A DNA stretch of 64,000 nt from Methylobacterium sp. (lineage in GTDB: Bacteria > Pseudomonadota > Alphaproteobacteria > Rhizobiales > Beijerinckiaceae). Positions 1-8,361 of this stretch are shown piece by piece (within the stretch, counting starts at the first letter, position 1; each line of letters opens with the position of its first letter). The DNA is taken from assembly GCF_019745455.1 (NCBI RefSeq), contig NZ_JAIETD010000049.1, positions 1 to 64,000 on the forward strand. Reading direction: 5' to 3'. Both the position numbers and the translations under genes were made by a program. The notes beneath the pieces were generated by a model. That model was not told the origin of the DNA. It did not search any database and saw only the letters and a list, made by a program, of their open reading frames with translations.

Positions 1-851
1 CCGGTCTTGTCCGTGGTGCCGGTCCGGCTGATCTGGCCGCGCTCGTCCTCGACCTCGACCTCTGTGCGGCGCACGGTGTCGGTGACGGTCTCGGTGCGGT
101 CGCTGGCCTCCTTGCGCAGGCCGACCTCCTCGACGACGCGGGCATCCTTGGAGACCACCGCCTCCTCCGACCGCGTCCTGGCCTCGATGGTCTTCTCTTC
201 GAACAGGCGCTCGTCGCTCGGAGTCGGGGCCCGGTCTACGGGGCGGCGCTCCACATGGACGCTCTCGTCGCGCAGGGTGACCTGCTCGTTCACCGGCGTG
301 TCGATCACGTAGGAACGGACCCGGACTCGGCCGCCCTCGGCGACGCGCTTGCGGACCCGCAGGTTCTCCTCGACCACCGGAATGGTCTCGTCGCGGCCGG
401 CCGACGTGCCTGAGGTTGGACTGCCGCCCGCCGCGGCGGCCGAGGTGCCGCCGTGGACCGCGCTGGAGCCGCTGGTGTATCCGGTCCAGCCTTCCTTGCG
501 CCAGGAAGCCTCGCGCTCGTCCAGGGAAACGGCGCCGACGGATTCGAGCAGGTCCGAGACGCGATCGACGTGTCCGGCTTCGGTACTGACGCTGACAAGC
601 GTACCGCCGCGGCTCAAACCCTCGGAATAGGTGTAGCGATCCTCTTCCGGTAGAAGGAAGTCCTTGAGGGAGTTCCAGAACCCGCCGGAATCCTTGGTGT
701 GGTCGTAGGATCCGCTGGTAGTACGGCTCGTCGCCTCCGCACCTGGCACGAGACGAATCGTGTCGCGGGCGATGCCGGCTTGCACCAGCTTCTCGATCGC
801 CGTCTCGGCCTCTCCGCGGCTGTCGAACAGGGCGGTCACGGTCTGGGTCAT
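1..851 (-). CDS. DUF2382 (YsnF/AvaK domain) protein, 3' end cut by the window edge
   Basis: Reading the minus strand from the ATG at 851 gives an open frame to the window edge, about 283 codons. The N-terminus (MTQTVTALFDSRGEAETAIE) looks like the general-stress-protein 17M-like fold often placed before DUF2382. After a Gly/Ser/Ala linker comes a YsnF/AvaK-type segment with paired Val/Arg/Glu strands such as ETIPVVEENLRVRKR and DESVHVERRPVD. The start overlaps the upstream gene's TGA (ATGA), so the two genes are probably translationally coupled and share its promoter. Proteins of this family are commonly stress-induced, but the biochemical role is unknown. The C-terminus lies outside the window. 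Confidence 0.8.
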   Translation of the reverse strand, partial: MTQTVTALFDSRGEAETAIEKLVQAGIARDTIRLVPGAEATSRTTSGSYDHTKDSGGFWNSLKDFLLPEEDRYTYSEGLSRGGTLVSVSTEAGHVDRVSDLLESVGAVSLDEREASWRKEGWTGYTSGSSAVHGGTSAAAAGGSPTSGTSAGRDETIPVVEENLRVRKRVAEGGRVRVRSYVIDTPVNEQVTLRDESVHVERRPVDRAPTPSDERLFEEKTIEARTRSEEAVVSKDARVVEEVGLRKEASDRTETVTDTVRRTEVEVEDERGQISRTGTTDKT

Positions 852-1390
852 GGCGTCGTCTCCTCGTTCGGCTCGTGTTGCTTGAGATGGAGGGGCTGGC
901 CGTCGGGGCCGAGATGTTCGACCACGGCTGCTTGCTTGCGCAGCGTCACCGGAACCTCGACATCCTCGCCCGATGTCGTCTGGCGGATGTGAATCTCCTC
1001 CCTGAGGACGAGGCGTTTCTCGACAACGAGTACCTCCTCCAGCACGGGGATGATCGTGACGCCCCCCTCGGTTCGGACCTGAGGCGCCGTCTCGCCTTCC
1101 GCGATGACGCGGTCGACAGGCAGGCGGCTGACGCCGACGGCGTCGCCTCGCAGCGTCTCGCGCAGCACCTCCTCGATAATCTCCGTTCGCGTGCTGACCC
1201 GGATCCGGTCTCCATCGACGGATGTCTTGTCGATGCGGACCCGCTCTTCGGCGAGCGCGATGACGGGATCGGCTTCGGTCGTGGACCGCGGCCGATCCAT
1301 CGAGTCTGCCGTGATGTCGGCTGAGCCGGAACGAACCTCGTCGTGACCCGACGCGACGGTGTCGTAGGCGGTGACGCTTTGCTTAATCAT
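848..1390 (-). CDS. DUF2382 (YsnF/AvaK domain) protein, 180 aa
   Basis: This is a hydrophilic, charged protein whose residues about 40-165 form the DUF2382 pattern: ALAEERVRIDKTSVDGDRIR, then PVLEEVLVVEKRLVLREEIH, then EDVEVPVTLRKQAAVVEH. There is no signal peptide or membrane segment. A strong Shine-Dalgarno (GAGGGGAGG) lies just before the ATG. It is the first gene of a two-gene stress cassette and overlaps the next DUF2382 gene by four bases. A sigma-EcfG-like promoter ends about 25 bp upstream of the start. Family members are linked to stress responses; the molecular function is unknown. Confidence 0.82.
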   Translation of the reverse strand: MIKQSVTAYDTVASGHDEVRSGSADITADSMDRPRSTTEADPVIALAEERVRIDKTSVDGDRIRVSTRTEIIEEVLRETLRGDAVGVSRLPVDRVIAEGETAPQVRTEGGVTIIPVLEEVLVVEKRLVLREEIHIRQTTSGEDVEVPVTLRKQAAVVEHLGPDGQPLHLKQHEPNEETTP

Positions 1391-1415
1391 CGGCCTCCCC
1401 TCACTCGGCGAGTTG

Positions 1416-1440
1416 AACCGCCGGAGGCCATTTCAGTTCC
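1416..1440 (-). promoter_or_regulatory. Candidate sigma-EcfG promoter (GGAAC-N16-GGTT)
   Basis: On the minus strand GGAAC (1440-1436) is followed after 16 bases by GGTT (1419-1416). This is close to the alphaproteobacterial general-stress consensus GGAAC-N16/18-CGTT. The predicted transcript start is about 20 bp before the start codon of the first DUF2382 gene. A similar element lies upstream of the OmpA-like gene at 13196-13221. The assignment is by pattern only. Confidence 0.55.
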
Positions 1441-1444
1441 GTGT

Positions 1445-1463
1445 ATGTTATGTGAAATAACAT
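1445..1463. promoter_or_regulatory. 19-bp palindrome, possible Mo-box/ModE-type operator
   Basis: Two perfect 7-bp arms, ATGTTAT and ATAACAT, flank the spacer GTGAA. GTTAT/ATAAC half sites resemble those bound by ModE-type molybdate or tungstate regulators. The palindrome lies between the divergent DUF2382 genes and the tungstate transporter operon, about 220 bp before tupB and 4 bp from the EcfG-like -35 element. Control of tup is inferred. The rest of 1391-1685 is comparatively AT-rich and shows no gene; a small stem-loop (AGGGA-AAA-TCCCT) lies near 1527-1539. Confidence 0.4.
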
Positions 1464-1685
1464 CTGTTAAGCTTCTGAAACATCAGCTATTTCGGCTCCG
1501 GCCACGCTATAAGACTCGGAGACGGCAGGGAAAATCCCTTTGCTTTGAACACATAATAAAGATCTGGGCTGCAGGCGCTTCGGGGACGCCCGAGCAATTC
1601 TTAAACGACGATCAGGAGGGGGATTTTCCACCGTTCTGGCGATCACCGTAGCCGGATCGCGCCGCGCGGTGGTATCGACAGTCGG

Positions 1686-2381
1686 ATGCTTCAGACCGTC
1701 AGCGAGGCGCTCACGCTCCTCGGCACCCTCGATCAGGATGTGGTGGCCATCGCGGCACTGTCGCTTCGCGTCAGTGCCTCGGCAGTGCTCGTGGCCGCCC
1801 TCGTCGGCATTCCGCTTGGCGCTCTCGTGGCCCTCGCCGAGTGGCCTGGCCGTCAGGTGCTGGTGACCCTGCTGAACGCCGCCATGGGCCTGCCGCCGGT
1901 GATCATCGGCCTGATCCTCTACCTGATGCTGTCTCGCTCCGGTCCTCTCGGGTCCTTGGGTCTCCTGTTCACCCCGACGGCCATGATCGCCGCGCAGGCC
2001 GTGCTGGTGACTCCCCTGGTCGCCGCCCTCGCCCGCCAGACCATCGCCGATGCGAACGCCAGTCTCGGCGAGCAGCTCCGGTCGCTCCGCCTCTCGCTGG
2101 CACAACGGGTTCTCGTGCTGATCTACGACGTCCGCTTCTCGCTGGTGACGATCGTCCTCGCCGCCTTCGGTCGGGCGATATCCGAGATCGGCGCTGTGCT
2201 GGTGGTCGGCGGCAACATCGCCGGCCATACCCGCACGATGACGACGGCGATTTCGCTGGAAACTCAAAAGGGCGACCTGGCCCTTGCGCTGGCCTTCGGC
2301 CTCGTCCTGATGGGACTTGTCGTGGCCGTGAACGCCACTGCCGCGATGCTGAAATCCTTCGCCCTGCGCGCATACGGATGA
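1686..2381 (+). CDS. tupB: Tungstate ABC transporter permease TupB
   Basis: This 231-aa membrane protein has about five to six hydrophobic segments. It carries the binding-protein-dependent permease EAA-type motif around residues 155-180 (FGRAISEIGAVLVVGGNIAG), which docks to the ATPase. It is the inner-membrane channel of an ABC importer. Length and sequence fit the TupB/WtpB group better than ModB. Its stop overlaps the tupC start (ATGA), and tupA follows, so the operon order is permease-ATPase-binding protein. Specificity for tungstate over molybdate rests mainly on TupA. Confidence 0.88.
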   Translation: MLQTVSEALTLLGTLDQDVVAIAALSLRVSASAVLVAALVGIPLGALVALAEWPGRQVLVTLLNAAMGLPPVIIGLILYLMLSRSGPLGSLGLLFTPTAMIAAQAVLVTPLVAALARQTIADANASLGEQLRSLRLSLAQRVLVLIYDVRFSLVTIVLAAFGRAISEIGAVLVVGGNIAGHTRTMTTAISLETQKGDLALALAFGLVLMGLVVAVNATAAMLKSFALRAYG

Positions 2382-3103
2382 GCGCCGTGCCCTCCATACG
2401 CATCGAGGGTCTGCGCTACGAAGCCGGCGGACGTACGATCATCGACGGCCTCGATCTCGTCCTGCCGGGGCGCGGGATTACCGCGATCATCGGCCCGAAC
2501 GGCGCGGGCAAGAGCGTCACCCTTCGGCTCATCGACGGGCTGTTGCGGCCGCAGGCCGGCACGATCCGGATCGGAGAGGGCGAGGATGTCCGCCGTGCCT
2601 TCGTGTTCCAGCGCCCGACCCTGATCCGCGCCAGCGCTGCCCGCAACGTCGCCGTCGCGCTTGCACCGCTCGGCCTGACGCGAGCGGAGCGGAAGGACAG
2701 GGTCGAGGCGGCCCTGCGCCGTGTCGGCCTGTTCGACCGAGCCGACGACCCGGCACTCAAGCTGTCCGGTGGCGAGCAGCAGCGCCTGGCTCTCGCCAGG
2801 GCCTGGGCGACGCGGCCCGGCCTCCTCCTCCTCGACGAGCCGACCGCAAGCCTCGACCCGGCCGCCACCGAACGGATGGAGCGTCTCGTCGCCGAGATGG
2901 CGGGGGAGGGCATCGCCATCATCCTGGTGTCGCATAATCTCGGGCAGGTTGCGCGGCTCGCCCAAGAGGTCGTCGTCCTTGCCGCCGGCCGCGTGGTCGA
3001 GCAGGGTGCCATCCGTCAGATCTTGAGCCAGCCGCATTCGCCGGAGGCGAAGGCCTATATTCGGGGAGAATACGAATGGGTTTCCACCGCCGCGGCGTCC
3101 TGA
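2378..3103 (+). CDS. tupC: Tungstate ABC transporter ATP-binding protein TupC
   Basis: This 241-aa ABC ATPase starts at the ATG overlapping the tupB stop. It shows Walker A GPNGAGKSV (about residues 35-43), Q-loop FVFQRP, signature LSGGEQQRLALARA and Walker B LLLLDEPTASLD, with the switch His in VSHN. It powers uptake through TupB. The last 28 bases overlap the start of tupA in another frame. A short C-terminal tail follows the ATPase core with no obvious Mop domain, unlike ModC. Confidence 0.9.
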   Translation: MSAVPSIRIEGLRYEAGGRTIIDGLDLVLPGRGITAIIGPNGAGKSVTLRLIDGLLRPQAGTIRIGEGEDVRRAFVFQRPTLIRASAARNVAVALAPLGLTRAERKDRVEAALRRVGLFDRADDPALKLSGGEQQRLALARAWATRPGLLLLDEPTASLDPAATERMERLVAEMAGEGIAIILVSHNLGQVARLAQEVVVLAAGRVVEQGAIRQILSQPHSPEAKAYIRGEYEWVSTAAAS

Positions 3104-3930
3104 GCCTCTGCCTCGCACTTGCTCTCGCCTGGCCTGCGGTCCTGGCCGGGAGGGCTCGGGCCGAGCCGGCCGAGACGATCACCGTCGCCTCCACCACCTC
3201 CACCGAGCAATCGGGCCTGTTCAAGCACCTGCTGCCCGTCTTCACCGCGGCCAAGAACATCGGCGTCAAGGTGGTGGCCCTCGGCACCGGACAGGCCCTC
3301 GACGTCGGGCGTCGCGGCGACGCGGACGTCGTCTTCGTCCACGACACCAAGGCCGAGGAGGCGTTCCTGGCGGAAGGGTTCGCGTCGAAGCGCCAGGACG
3401 TCATGTACAACGATTTCGTCATCGTCGGACCCAAATCCGATCCGGCAAGGGCCGGCGGCAAGGACGTGCTCGAAGCCTTGCGACGGATCGCGGCGGCGAA
3501 AGCCCCCTTCATCTCCCGGGGCGACCGTTCCGGTACCCACGCGGCTGAGCTGCGCTACTGGAAGGCTGCCGATGTCGACGTCGCTGCCACCAAGGGCGAA
3601 TGGTACAAGGAGATCGGCCAGGGGATGGGGCCGGCGCTCAACACCGCCTCCGCCTCGAACGCCTACCTCCTCTCCGACCGCGGCACCTGGCTCTCCTTCA
3701 AGAATCGCGGCGATCTCACCATCCTGGTTGCCGGCGACCGGCGCCTGTTCAACCAGTACGGCGTCATGCTGGTGAATCCGGTCAAGCATCCGCAGGTGAA
3801 GGTTGCGGCGGGGCAGGCTTTCATAGACTGGCTCGTGTCGAAGCCCGGCCAGGAGGCGATCGCCAGCTACAAGATCGACGGCGAGCAATTGTTCTTCCCC
3901 AACGCGACGCCGGATTCGAAGGGGCAGTAA
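3076..3930 (+). CDS. tupA: Tungstate-binding periplasmic protein TupA
   Basis: This 284-aa secreted binding protein has an N-terminal signal peptide (RR near residue 5, hydrophobic core, Ala-rich cleavage near residue 29). The mature part opens with ASTTSTEQSGLF, the Thr/Ser-rich oxyanion motif diagnostic of TupA. Later SRGDRSGTHAAE and NTASASNAY match other ligand-binding stretches of the family. It captures tungstate for TupBC. Tungstate import would feed W- or Mo-type formate dehydrogenases, which methylotrophs use, but no such enzyme gene is in this window. Confidence 0.92.
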   Translation: MGFHRRGVLSLCLALALAWPAVLAGRARAEPAETITVASTTSTEQSGLFKHLLPVFTAAKNIGVKVVALGTGQALDVGRRGDADVVFVHDTKAEEAFLAEGFASKRQDVMYNDFVIVGPKSDPARAGGKDVLEALRRIAAAKAPFISRGDRSGTHAAELRYWKAADVDVAATKGEWYKEIGQGMGPALNTASASNAYLLSDRGTWLSFKNRGDLTILVAGDRRLFNQYGVMLVNPVKHPQVKVAAGQAFIDWLVSKPGQEAIASYKIDGEQLFFPNATPDSKGQ

Positions 3931-3935
3931 CCGCC

Positions 3936-4448
3936 GTGATCGTCCGCGACGCCGAACGCGCCGATATGGCGGGCGTGCAAGCCATCTACGCGGGCTACGT
4001 CACGGGATCGCTCGCGAGTTTCGAGGAGACGGTCCCGTCCCTGCCCGAGATGCGGTCCCGGTTCGAGGCGATCCGGGCCGGCGGCTTTCCCTACCTCGTC
4101 GCGGAGGGGGAGGCGGGGCTCCTCGGCTACGCCTATGCTGGTCCCTATCGCACCCGTTCGGCCTATCGCCATACGCTGGAGAGCTCGGTCTACGTCGCCG
4201 AGGGGCGCCGCGGCGGCGGCATCGGCTCGGCGCTGATGGCCGCGCTCATCGCCCGCTGCGAGGCCGGCCCCTGGCGCCAGATGATCGCGATCATCACGAC
4301 CCTGCCGGAGGCGCCCGCCTCGCCCTCCATCCTCCTGCACACCCGCCTCGGCTTTCGCATCGTCGGCACCCTGAGCGAGGTCGGGTTCAAGCAGGGGCGC
4401 TGGGTCGACACCACGGTGATGCAGCGGCCTCTGGCGCCAAGTCCGTGA
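3936..4448 (+). CDS. GNAT N-acetyltransferase, phosphinothricin-acetyltransferase-like
   Basis: This 170-aa protein uses a GTG start six bases after the tupA stop. The GNAT fold is clear: the N-terminal strand IVRDAERADMAGVQAIYAGY, the SSVYVAEGRRGGGIGSALM acetyl-CoA loop (RxxGxG/A, about residues 86-98) and LHTRLGFRIVGTLSEVGFK near the end. The GFKxGRWxD tail is typical of Pat/YncA-type amine acetyltransferases acting on amino-acid-like substrates. Tight spacing suggests it is co-transcribed with tup, although no functional link is obvious. Confidence 0.85.
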   Translation: MIVRDAERADMAGVQAIYAGYVTGSLASFEETVPSLPEMRSRFEAIRAGGFPYLVAEGEAGLLGYAYAGPYRTRSAYRHTLESSVYVAEGRRGGGIGSALMAALIARCEAGPWRQMIAIITTLPEAPASPSILLHTRLGFRIVGTLSEVGFKQGRWVDTTVMQRPLAPSP

Positions 4449-4468
4449 AAATCGGCTAGAGGGCGGGC

Positions 4469-5815
4469 ATGAATGCTCCCCTCGTCCGCTTCGCGCCCTC
4501 GCCCACGGGCTACCTCCATATCGGCAATGCCCGGCCGGCGCTCCTCAACGCGCTATTCGCCTTGCGCCACGGTGGCCGTTTCCTCCTGCGCCTCGACGAT
4601 ACCGATGCCGAGCGTTCCACGGAGGAATTCGCCCGCGCGATCGAGGAAGACCTCGCATGGCTCGGTATCGTGCCGGATCTCCGGGCGCGCCAGTCCGAGC
4701 GCGCCGCGATCCACGATGCCGCGGCTGAGCGCCTGAAGGCGGCGGGACGGCTCTATCCGGCTTACGAGACCCAGGAGGAGCTCGAGCGCCGGCGCCGGCG
4801 CCAGCTCGGGCGTGGGCAGCCGCCGATCTACGATCGCGCCGCCCTCGAACTGACGGAGGCCGACCGCGCCGCCCTGGAGGCGGAGGGGCGCAAGCCCCAT
4901 TGGCGCTTCAAGCTCGATGCGCGCAGCGTCGCTTGGAACGACCTTGTACGAGGCGAAGCCCATGTCGACTGCGCCTCGCTCTCGGACCCCGTCCTGATCC
5001 GGGCCGACGGCACCTACCTCTACACCCTACCCTCCGTCGTGGACGACGCCGACCTCGGAATCACCCACGTCATCCGCGGCGAGGATCACGTCACCAATAC
5101 CGGCGTGCAGGTGCAGATCTTCGAGGCTTTGGGCTATCCAGTCCCGGCCTTCGGGCACCACAACCTCCTTACCACCATCGACGGCGAGGGCCTGTCGAAG
5201 CGCCTCGGCCATCTTTCGCTGAGGGGCCTTCGCGACGACGGGTTCGAGCCGGCGGCGGTGCGTTCGCTCGCCGTGCTCACCGGCTCGGCCGAGGCGGTGC
5301 GGGCGGTCGCCACCATGGACGAACTCGCCGCGCTCACCGACCTCGCTCAGATCTCCCGCGCGCCGGCCAAATTCGATCCGCACGAGCTCGACGGCCTCAA
5401 CGCACGCCTGATCCACGCCATGCCGTTCGAGGAGGCCCACGACCGGCTCGCCGCCATGGGCGTGCCCGGTGACCGCGCCGAGGCGTTCTGGAGCGCGGTC
5501 CGGGCAAACCTCGCCAAGTTCGCGGAGGCCGGCGACTGGTGGAAGGTCGTGGCAGGCCCGGTGACGCCTTCCGTCGCCGACCCCGCCTTCATCGCCAAGG
5601 CCGCAGAGCTGCTGCCGCCCGAACCCTGGGACGGCGAGACCTGGAAGGCGTGGACCAGCGCCGTGAAGACCGCCACGGGCGCCAAGGGCAAGGGGCTGTT
5701 CATGCCGTTGCGCCTCGCGATCACCGGTCTCGAGCACGGTCCCGATCTCGCCGGCCTGCTGCCGCTGATCGGTCGCGATGAACTGTCGCGGCGTCTCTCG
5801 GGGAAGGCTGCGTGA
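4469..5815 (+). CDS. gltX: Glutamate--tRNA ligase
   Basis: This 448-aa class I aminoacyl-tRNA synthetase has the HIGH-like motif in YLHIGNAR (about residues 16-23) and the KMSKS-equivalent LSKRLG near residue 245. The length includes the C-terminal anticodon-binding region, so it is a full GluRS and not the shorter GluQ. It charges tRNA-Glu in the cytoplasm. Many alphaproteobacteria carry two GltX paralogues; which one this is, and whether it also charges tRNA-Gln, cannot be settled from sequence reading alone. Confidence 0.9.
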   Translation: MNAPLVRFAPSPTGYLHIGNARPALLNALFALRHGGRFLLRLDDTDAERSTEEFARAIEEDLAWLGIVPDLRARQSERAAIHDAAAERLKAAGRLYPAYETQEELERRRRRQLGRGQPPIYDRAALELTEADRAALEAEGRKPHWRFKLDARSVAWNDLVRGEAHVDCASLSDPVLIRADGTYLYTLPSVVDDADLGITHVIRGEDHVTNTGVQVQIFEALGYPVPAFGHHNLLTTIDGEGLSKRLGHLSLRGLRDDGFEPAAVRSLAVLTGSAEAVRAVATMDELAALTDLAQISRAPAKFDPHELDGLNARLIHAMPFEEAHDRLAAMGVPGDRAEAFWSAVRANLAKFAEAGDWWKVVAGPVTPSVADPAFIAKAAELLPPEPWDGETWKAWTSAVKTATGAKGKGLFMPLRLAITGLEHGPDLAGLLPLIGRDELSRRLSGKAA

Positions 5816-5983
5816 CGAGATGCGGCCCGCCGGTTTCCGCGTGTCCGGCGCCGCCACGGATGCTCCGCCTCGGGTCTGACCCGAAGGGTAGGGCGGTCCG
5901 TGCGGGCCCTGCGACCACGGTGCGCGACAGGCTGGCCGGCGGTGACGCGGTTCGCACCGGTCGGCCGCACACCACCAGCGAGT

Positions 5984-7780
5984 TCACGCGAACTGGATCT
6001 GCGTGACGCTGAGGTCGTCGACGTTGAAGTGCGTCAGTGTGATCGATGCCGACCCCAATTTGAGGACTGCATCGTCGCCGACTTGGCGGAAAGCGGCGAG
6101 GGCGTCCTGGGCCGAATCGAACAGGGACGCGTCGAAGGCGAGAACGTCGTGTCCTTCTGCGCCCGCGTTGAAATCCGCGATCGTATCCCGGCCGAGAACG
6201 CCGGCAACGAAGTCGAAGACGTCATCGCCCGCACCCCCCGTGAGGATGTCGTTGCCGGCGCCGCCAGTTAGCCGATCCTCGTCGAGGCCGCCGAAGAGGC
6301 GATCGTCGCCCCCATCGCCGCGCAGAATGTCGTTGCCCTTTCCGCCATGGATCAGATCGTTACCGTTGCCGCCCTTCACGGTGTCGTTGCCGCCGAGCGC
6401 GAAGATCGCGTCGGCGCCACCGGTGCCGGAGAGGGTGTCCTTACCCGCCGTGCCCTCGCGATGGCCGGCGTAACGGATGTCCGGCGCAAAGAAAGAACTC
6501 GAATCGAGACGGTCCTGGCGAACTGCGTAGGTCTGCGCAAACAGTTCCCCGAACTGGATCTGCTCGACGGAGACCAGCTCCTCCAGGCCGGACTCGCCGA
6601 TGCGGTCGAGCATGTAGACTGTACCGTCCGAGAGTCGGTATGCCGAATAGTCCCTTGCCGTGCCGGCGAGCTCGACGGTGTCAAATCCTTCCCCACCGTG
6701 CACTGTGTCACTGCCGGACGAGAGGCGGAACCGGTCGTCGCCGCCAAAGCCGTCGAGGTAATCGCCAGATCGGCCATCGCGAAGCAAATCGCCTTTCGCC
6801 GTGCCGAGGATGAAGGCCGGATCTCCGAAGTGGCTCGATGTGGGGCGATCGACGTCCCCCACCCAAGTCGAGCCGCGCGTCAGCCCGCTGAGCTGAGAAA
6901 CCACGACGGTGCTGTCCGTCTCGATGATGTCGTAGAAGCTCGACGCCCCGATGCGATCGATCACAGGATCGAACAGTCTGGTCAGATGCGCGTTCCAGCC
7001 TCCGATCAAGTTCAAGATGCCGAAAGGACCAAAGGGTGATTGCTGGCTGGCGTAGAAGTCGTTGAACAAGACGACATTATCGCTCGAAGAGCCGAACTCC
7101 TTATCTTCGTTGATGAGCGCTTCGCGGACAAGGTTCTTAACACTGTCGTCCGAATCGCCCACTACTCGGTAAACGACGTCGTTCTCGGCTCCGAAATTAA
7201 GGATTCGATCGCTGTTGTCATAGATCGTCGGCGACGAAAAGCCGAAGAAGTTGCTGCTGGCGTAGAAACCCTCACTGAAATCTTCTGCCCTCTCCGCCAG
7301 GATGTTGGTTGCCCCTCCACCCAAGCTATACCCGGTCACCACGACATCGCTGCCCGAGAGCTTGTTCGCCTGGGCGAAAGCCGCCGTCGCGTCGAGAAGA
7401 TAGCGGAACTCGTCCATATAGGCGCCCTGGACCAGCTTCAGGTAGTCGGGAAGGTCGCCCAGGTCGTTGGTCCCTGCAAAGGACACCGAGATTCGGGTGA
7501 GATTGCCCTTGTCGTCAAAACACCCAAGGATCTTGGCCTGCGCCGCCTTCGAACCCGACCCTGTGAAAAAGCCCAGTCGATCGACGGTGTCCGACGAAAG
7601 ACCGAGTTCCGCCGCAGTGAGGTCGCGCCATCCCGGGGGCAGCGGGCCATCTCCGTCCGAGCTGAAGTCAAGCGCGCCGCCACTTTGGATGATTGACGGT
7701 ATGATGGTGTAGGCGGCGAGATGGAACGCCTCGGAAACCTCGGCTCGGGCGTCGCGATCTTTGTATTCGAATATAGGCAT
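5984..7780 (-). CDS. RTX lipase/esterase, type I-secreted (lipase family I.3-like)
   Basis: This protein of about 598 aa has an alpha/beta-hydrolase half and an RTX half. The nucleophile elbow GYSLGGG is near residue 155 and follows a lid-like region. Residues about 440-540 hold repeated GGxGxDxLxG Ca-binding nonapeptides, and the C-terminus (SVTQIQFA) is typical of type I secretion signals. I chose the ATG at 7780 over the in-frame GTG at 7789 because AGGGGGG lies about 8 bases before the ATG and abuts the GTG. No type I exporter genes are adjacent. The gene and its upstream DNA are less GC-rich than their surroundings, suggesting acquisition. Confidence 0.85.
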   Translation of the reverse strand: MPIFEYKDRDARAEVSEAFHLAAYTIIPSIIQSGGALDFSSDGDGPLPPGWRDLTAAELGLSSDTVDRLGFFTGSGSKAAQAKILGCFDDKGNLTRISVSFAGTNDLGDLPDYLKLVQGAYMDEFRYLLDATAAFAQANKLSGSDVVVTGYSLGGGATNILAERAEDFSEGFYASSNFFGFSSPTIYDNSDRILNFGAENDVVYRVVGDSDDSVKNLVREALINEDKEFGSSSDNVVLFNDFYASQQSPFGPFGILNLIGGWNAHLTRLFDPVIDRIGASSFYDIIETDSTVVVSQLSGLTRGSTWVGDVDRPTSSHFGDPAFILGTAKGDLLRDGRSGDYLDGFGGDDRFRLSSGSDTVHGGEGFDTVELAGTARDYSAYRLSDGTVYMLDRIGESGLEELVSVEQIQFGELFAQTYAVRQDRLDSSSFFAPDIRYAGHREGTAGKDTLSGTGGADAIFALGGNDTVKGGNGNDLIHGGKGNDILRGDGGDDRLFGGLDEDRLTGGAGNDILTGGAGDDVFDFVAGVLGRDTIADFNAGAEGHDVLAFDASLFDSAQDALAAFRQVGDDAVLKLGSASITLTHFNVDDLSVTQIQFA

Positions 7781-8361
7781 ATCCGTCACCCCCCTAGATC
7801 TTCGCTGGCTTATTGTATGCGTGATAGAATGCCTTAAACCAAATAGAGGTCAATGGAGAATACTACTTATGGGTGGATCACCCCATCGGCGGATAGAGGG
7901 TTATCCTATCTTTATCCATGATTTTGAATGCGAATCGCAGAAACGTGCGGTCGGAGAGGCGACCCAAGTCTTGCTTCAGGACGGAATAACGTAAAATCCG
8001 GCTTGGAATGAGCAGCGACCATCATGGGAGACCCGAGAAAATGTCTGATGCTCTCTCGGATCACCGGTGGGTCCGGCCACTTCCGACACGTAACTCTCGT
8101 GCGCCTGACCCAAGCTGCCTCGACGATGCAGAACAGGGGTTCGTCGCCCTCATCATGGCGTTCCGTCTGCGCCGCCCTGCGACGCAAGGCGGCATCCGTC
8201 ATGTGCTCAAGACGGCGGCGCGTGTGGCGACTGCCTTCGCCCGCCCGCTACGTCCAGACTTTTCCCACGCCCCTCATCGGGCGGTACCATGAATGTTGGA
8301 GCATCACCCGAAAGTCGGTCGCCGGCTTTCGGCAAAAGGCGGATTTTCTCAGTGACCGCCT
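7781..8361. other. Intergenic region with AT-rich part and a hairpin
   Basis: I see no convincing gene here. The part next to the lipase (about 7800-7950) is roughly 40% GC and probably holds its promoter. A short stem (GGGTG-GAT-CACCC) lies at 7871-7883. A strong hairpin at 8308-8332 (11-bp arms with one mismatch, 3-base loop) lies just past the stop of the CNNM gene and may act in its 3' end, although no T-run follows on that strand. Confidence 0.5.
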
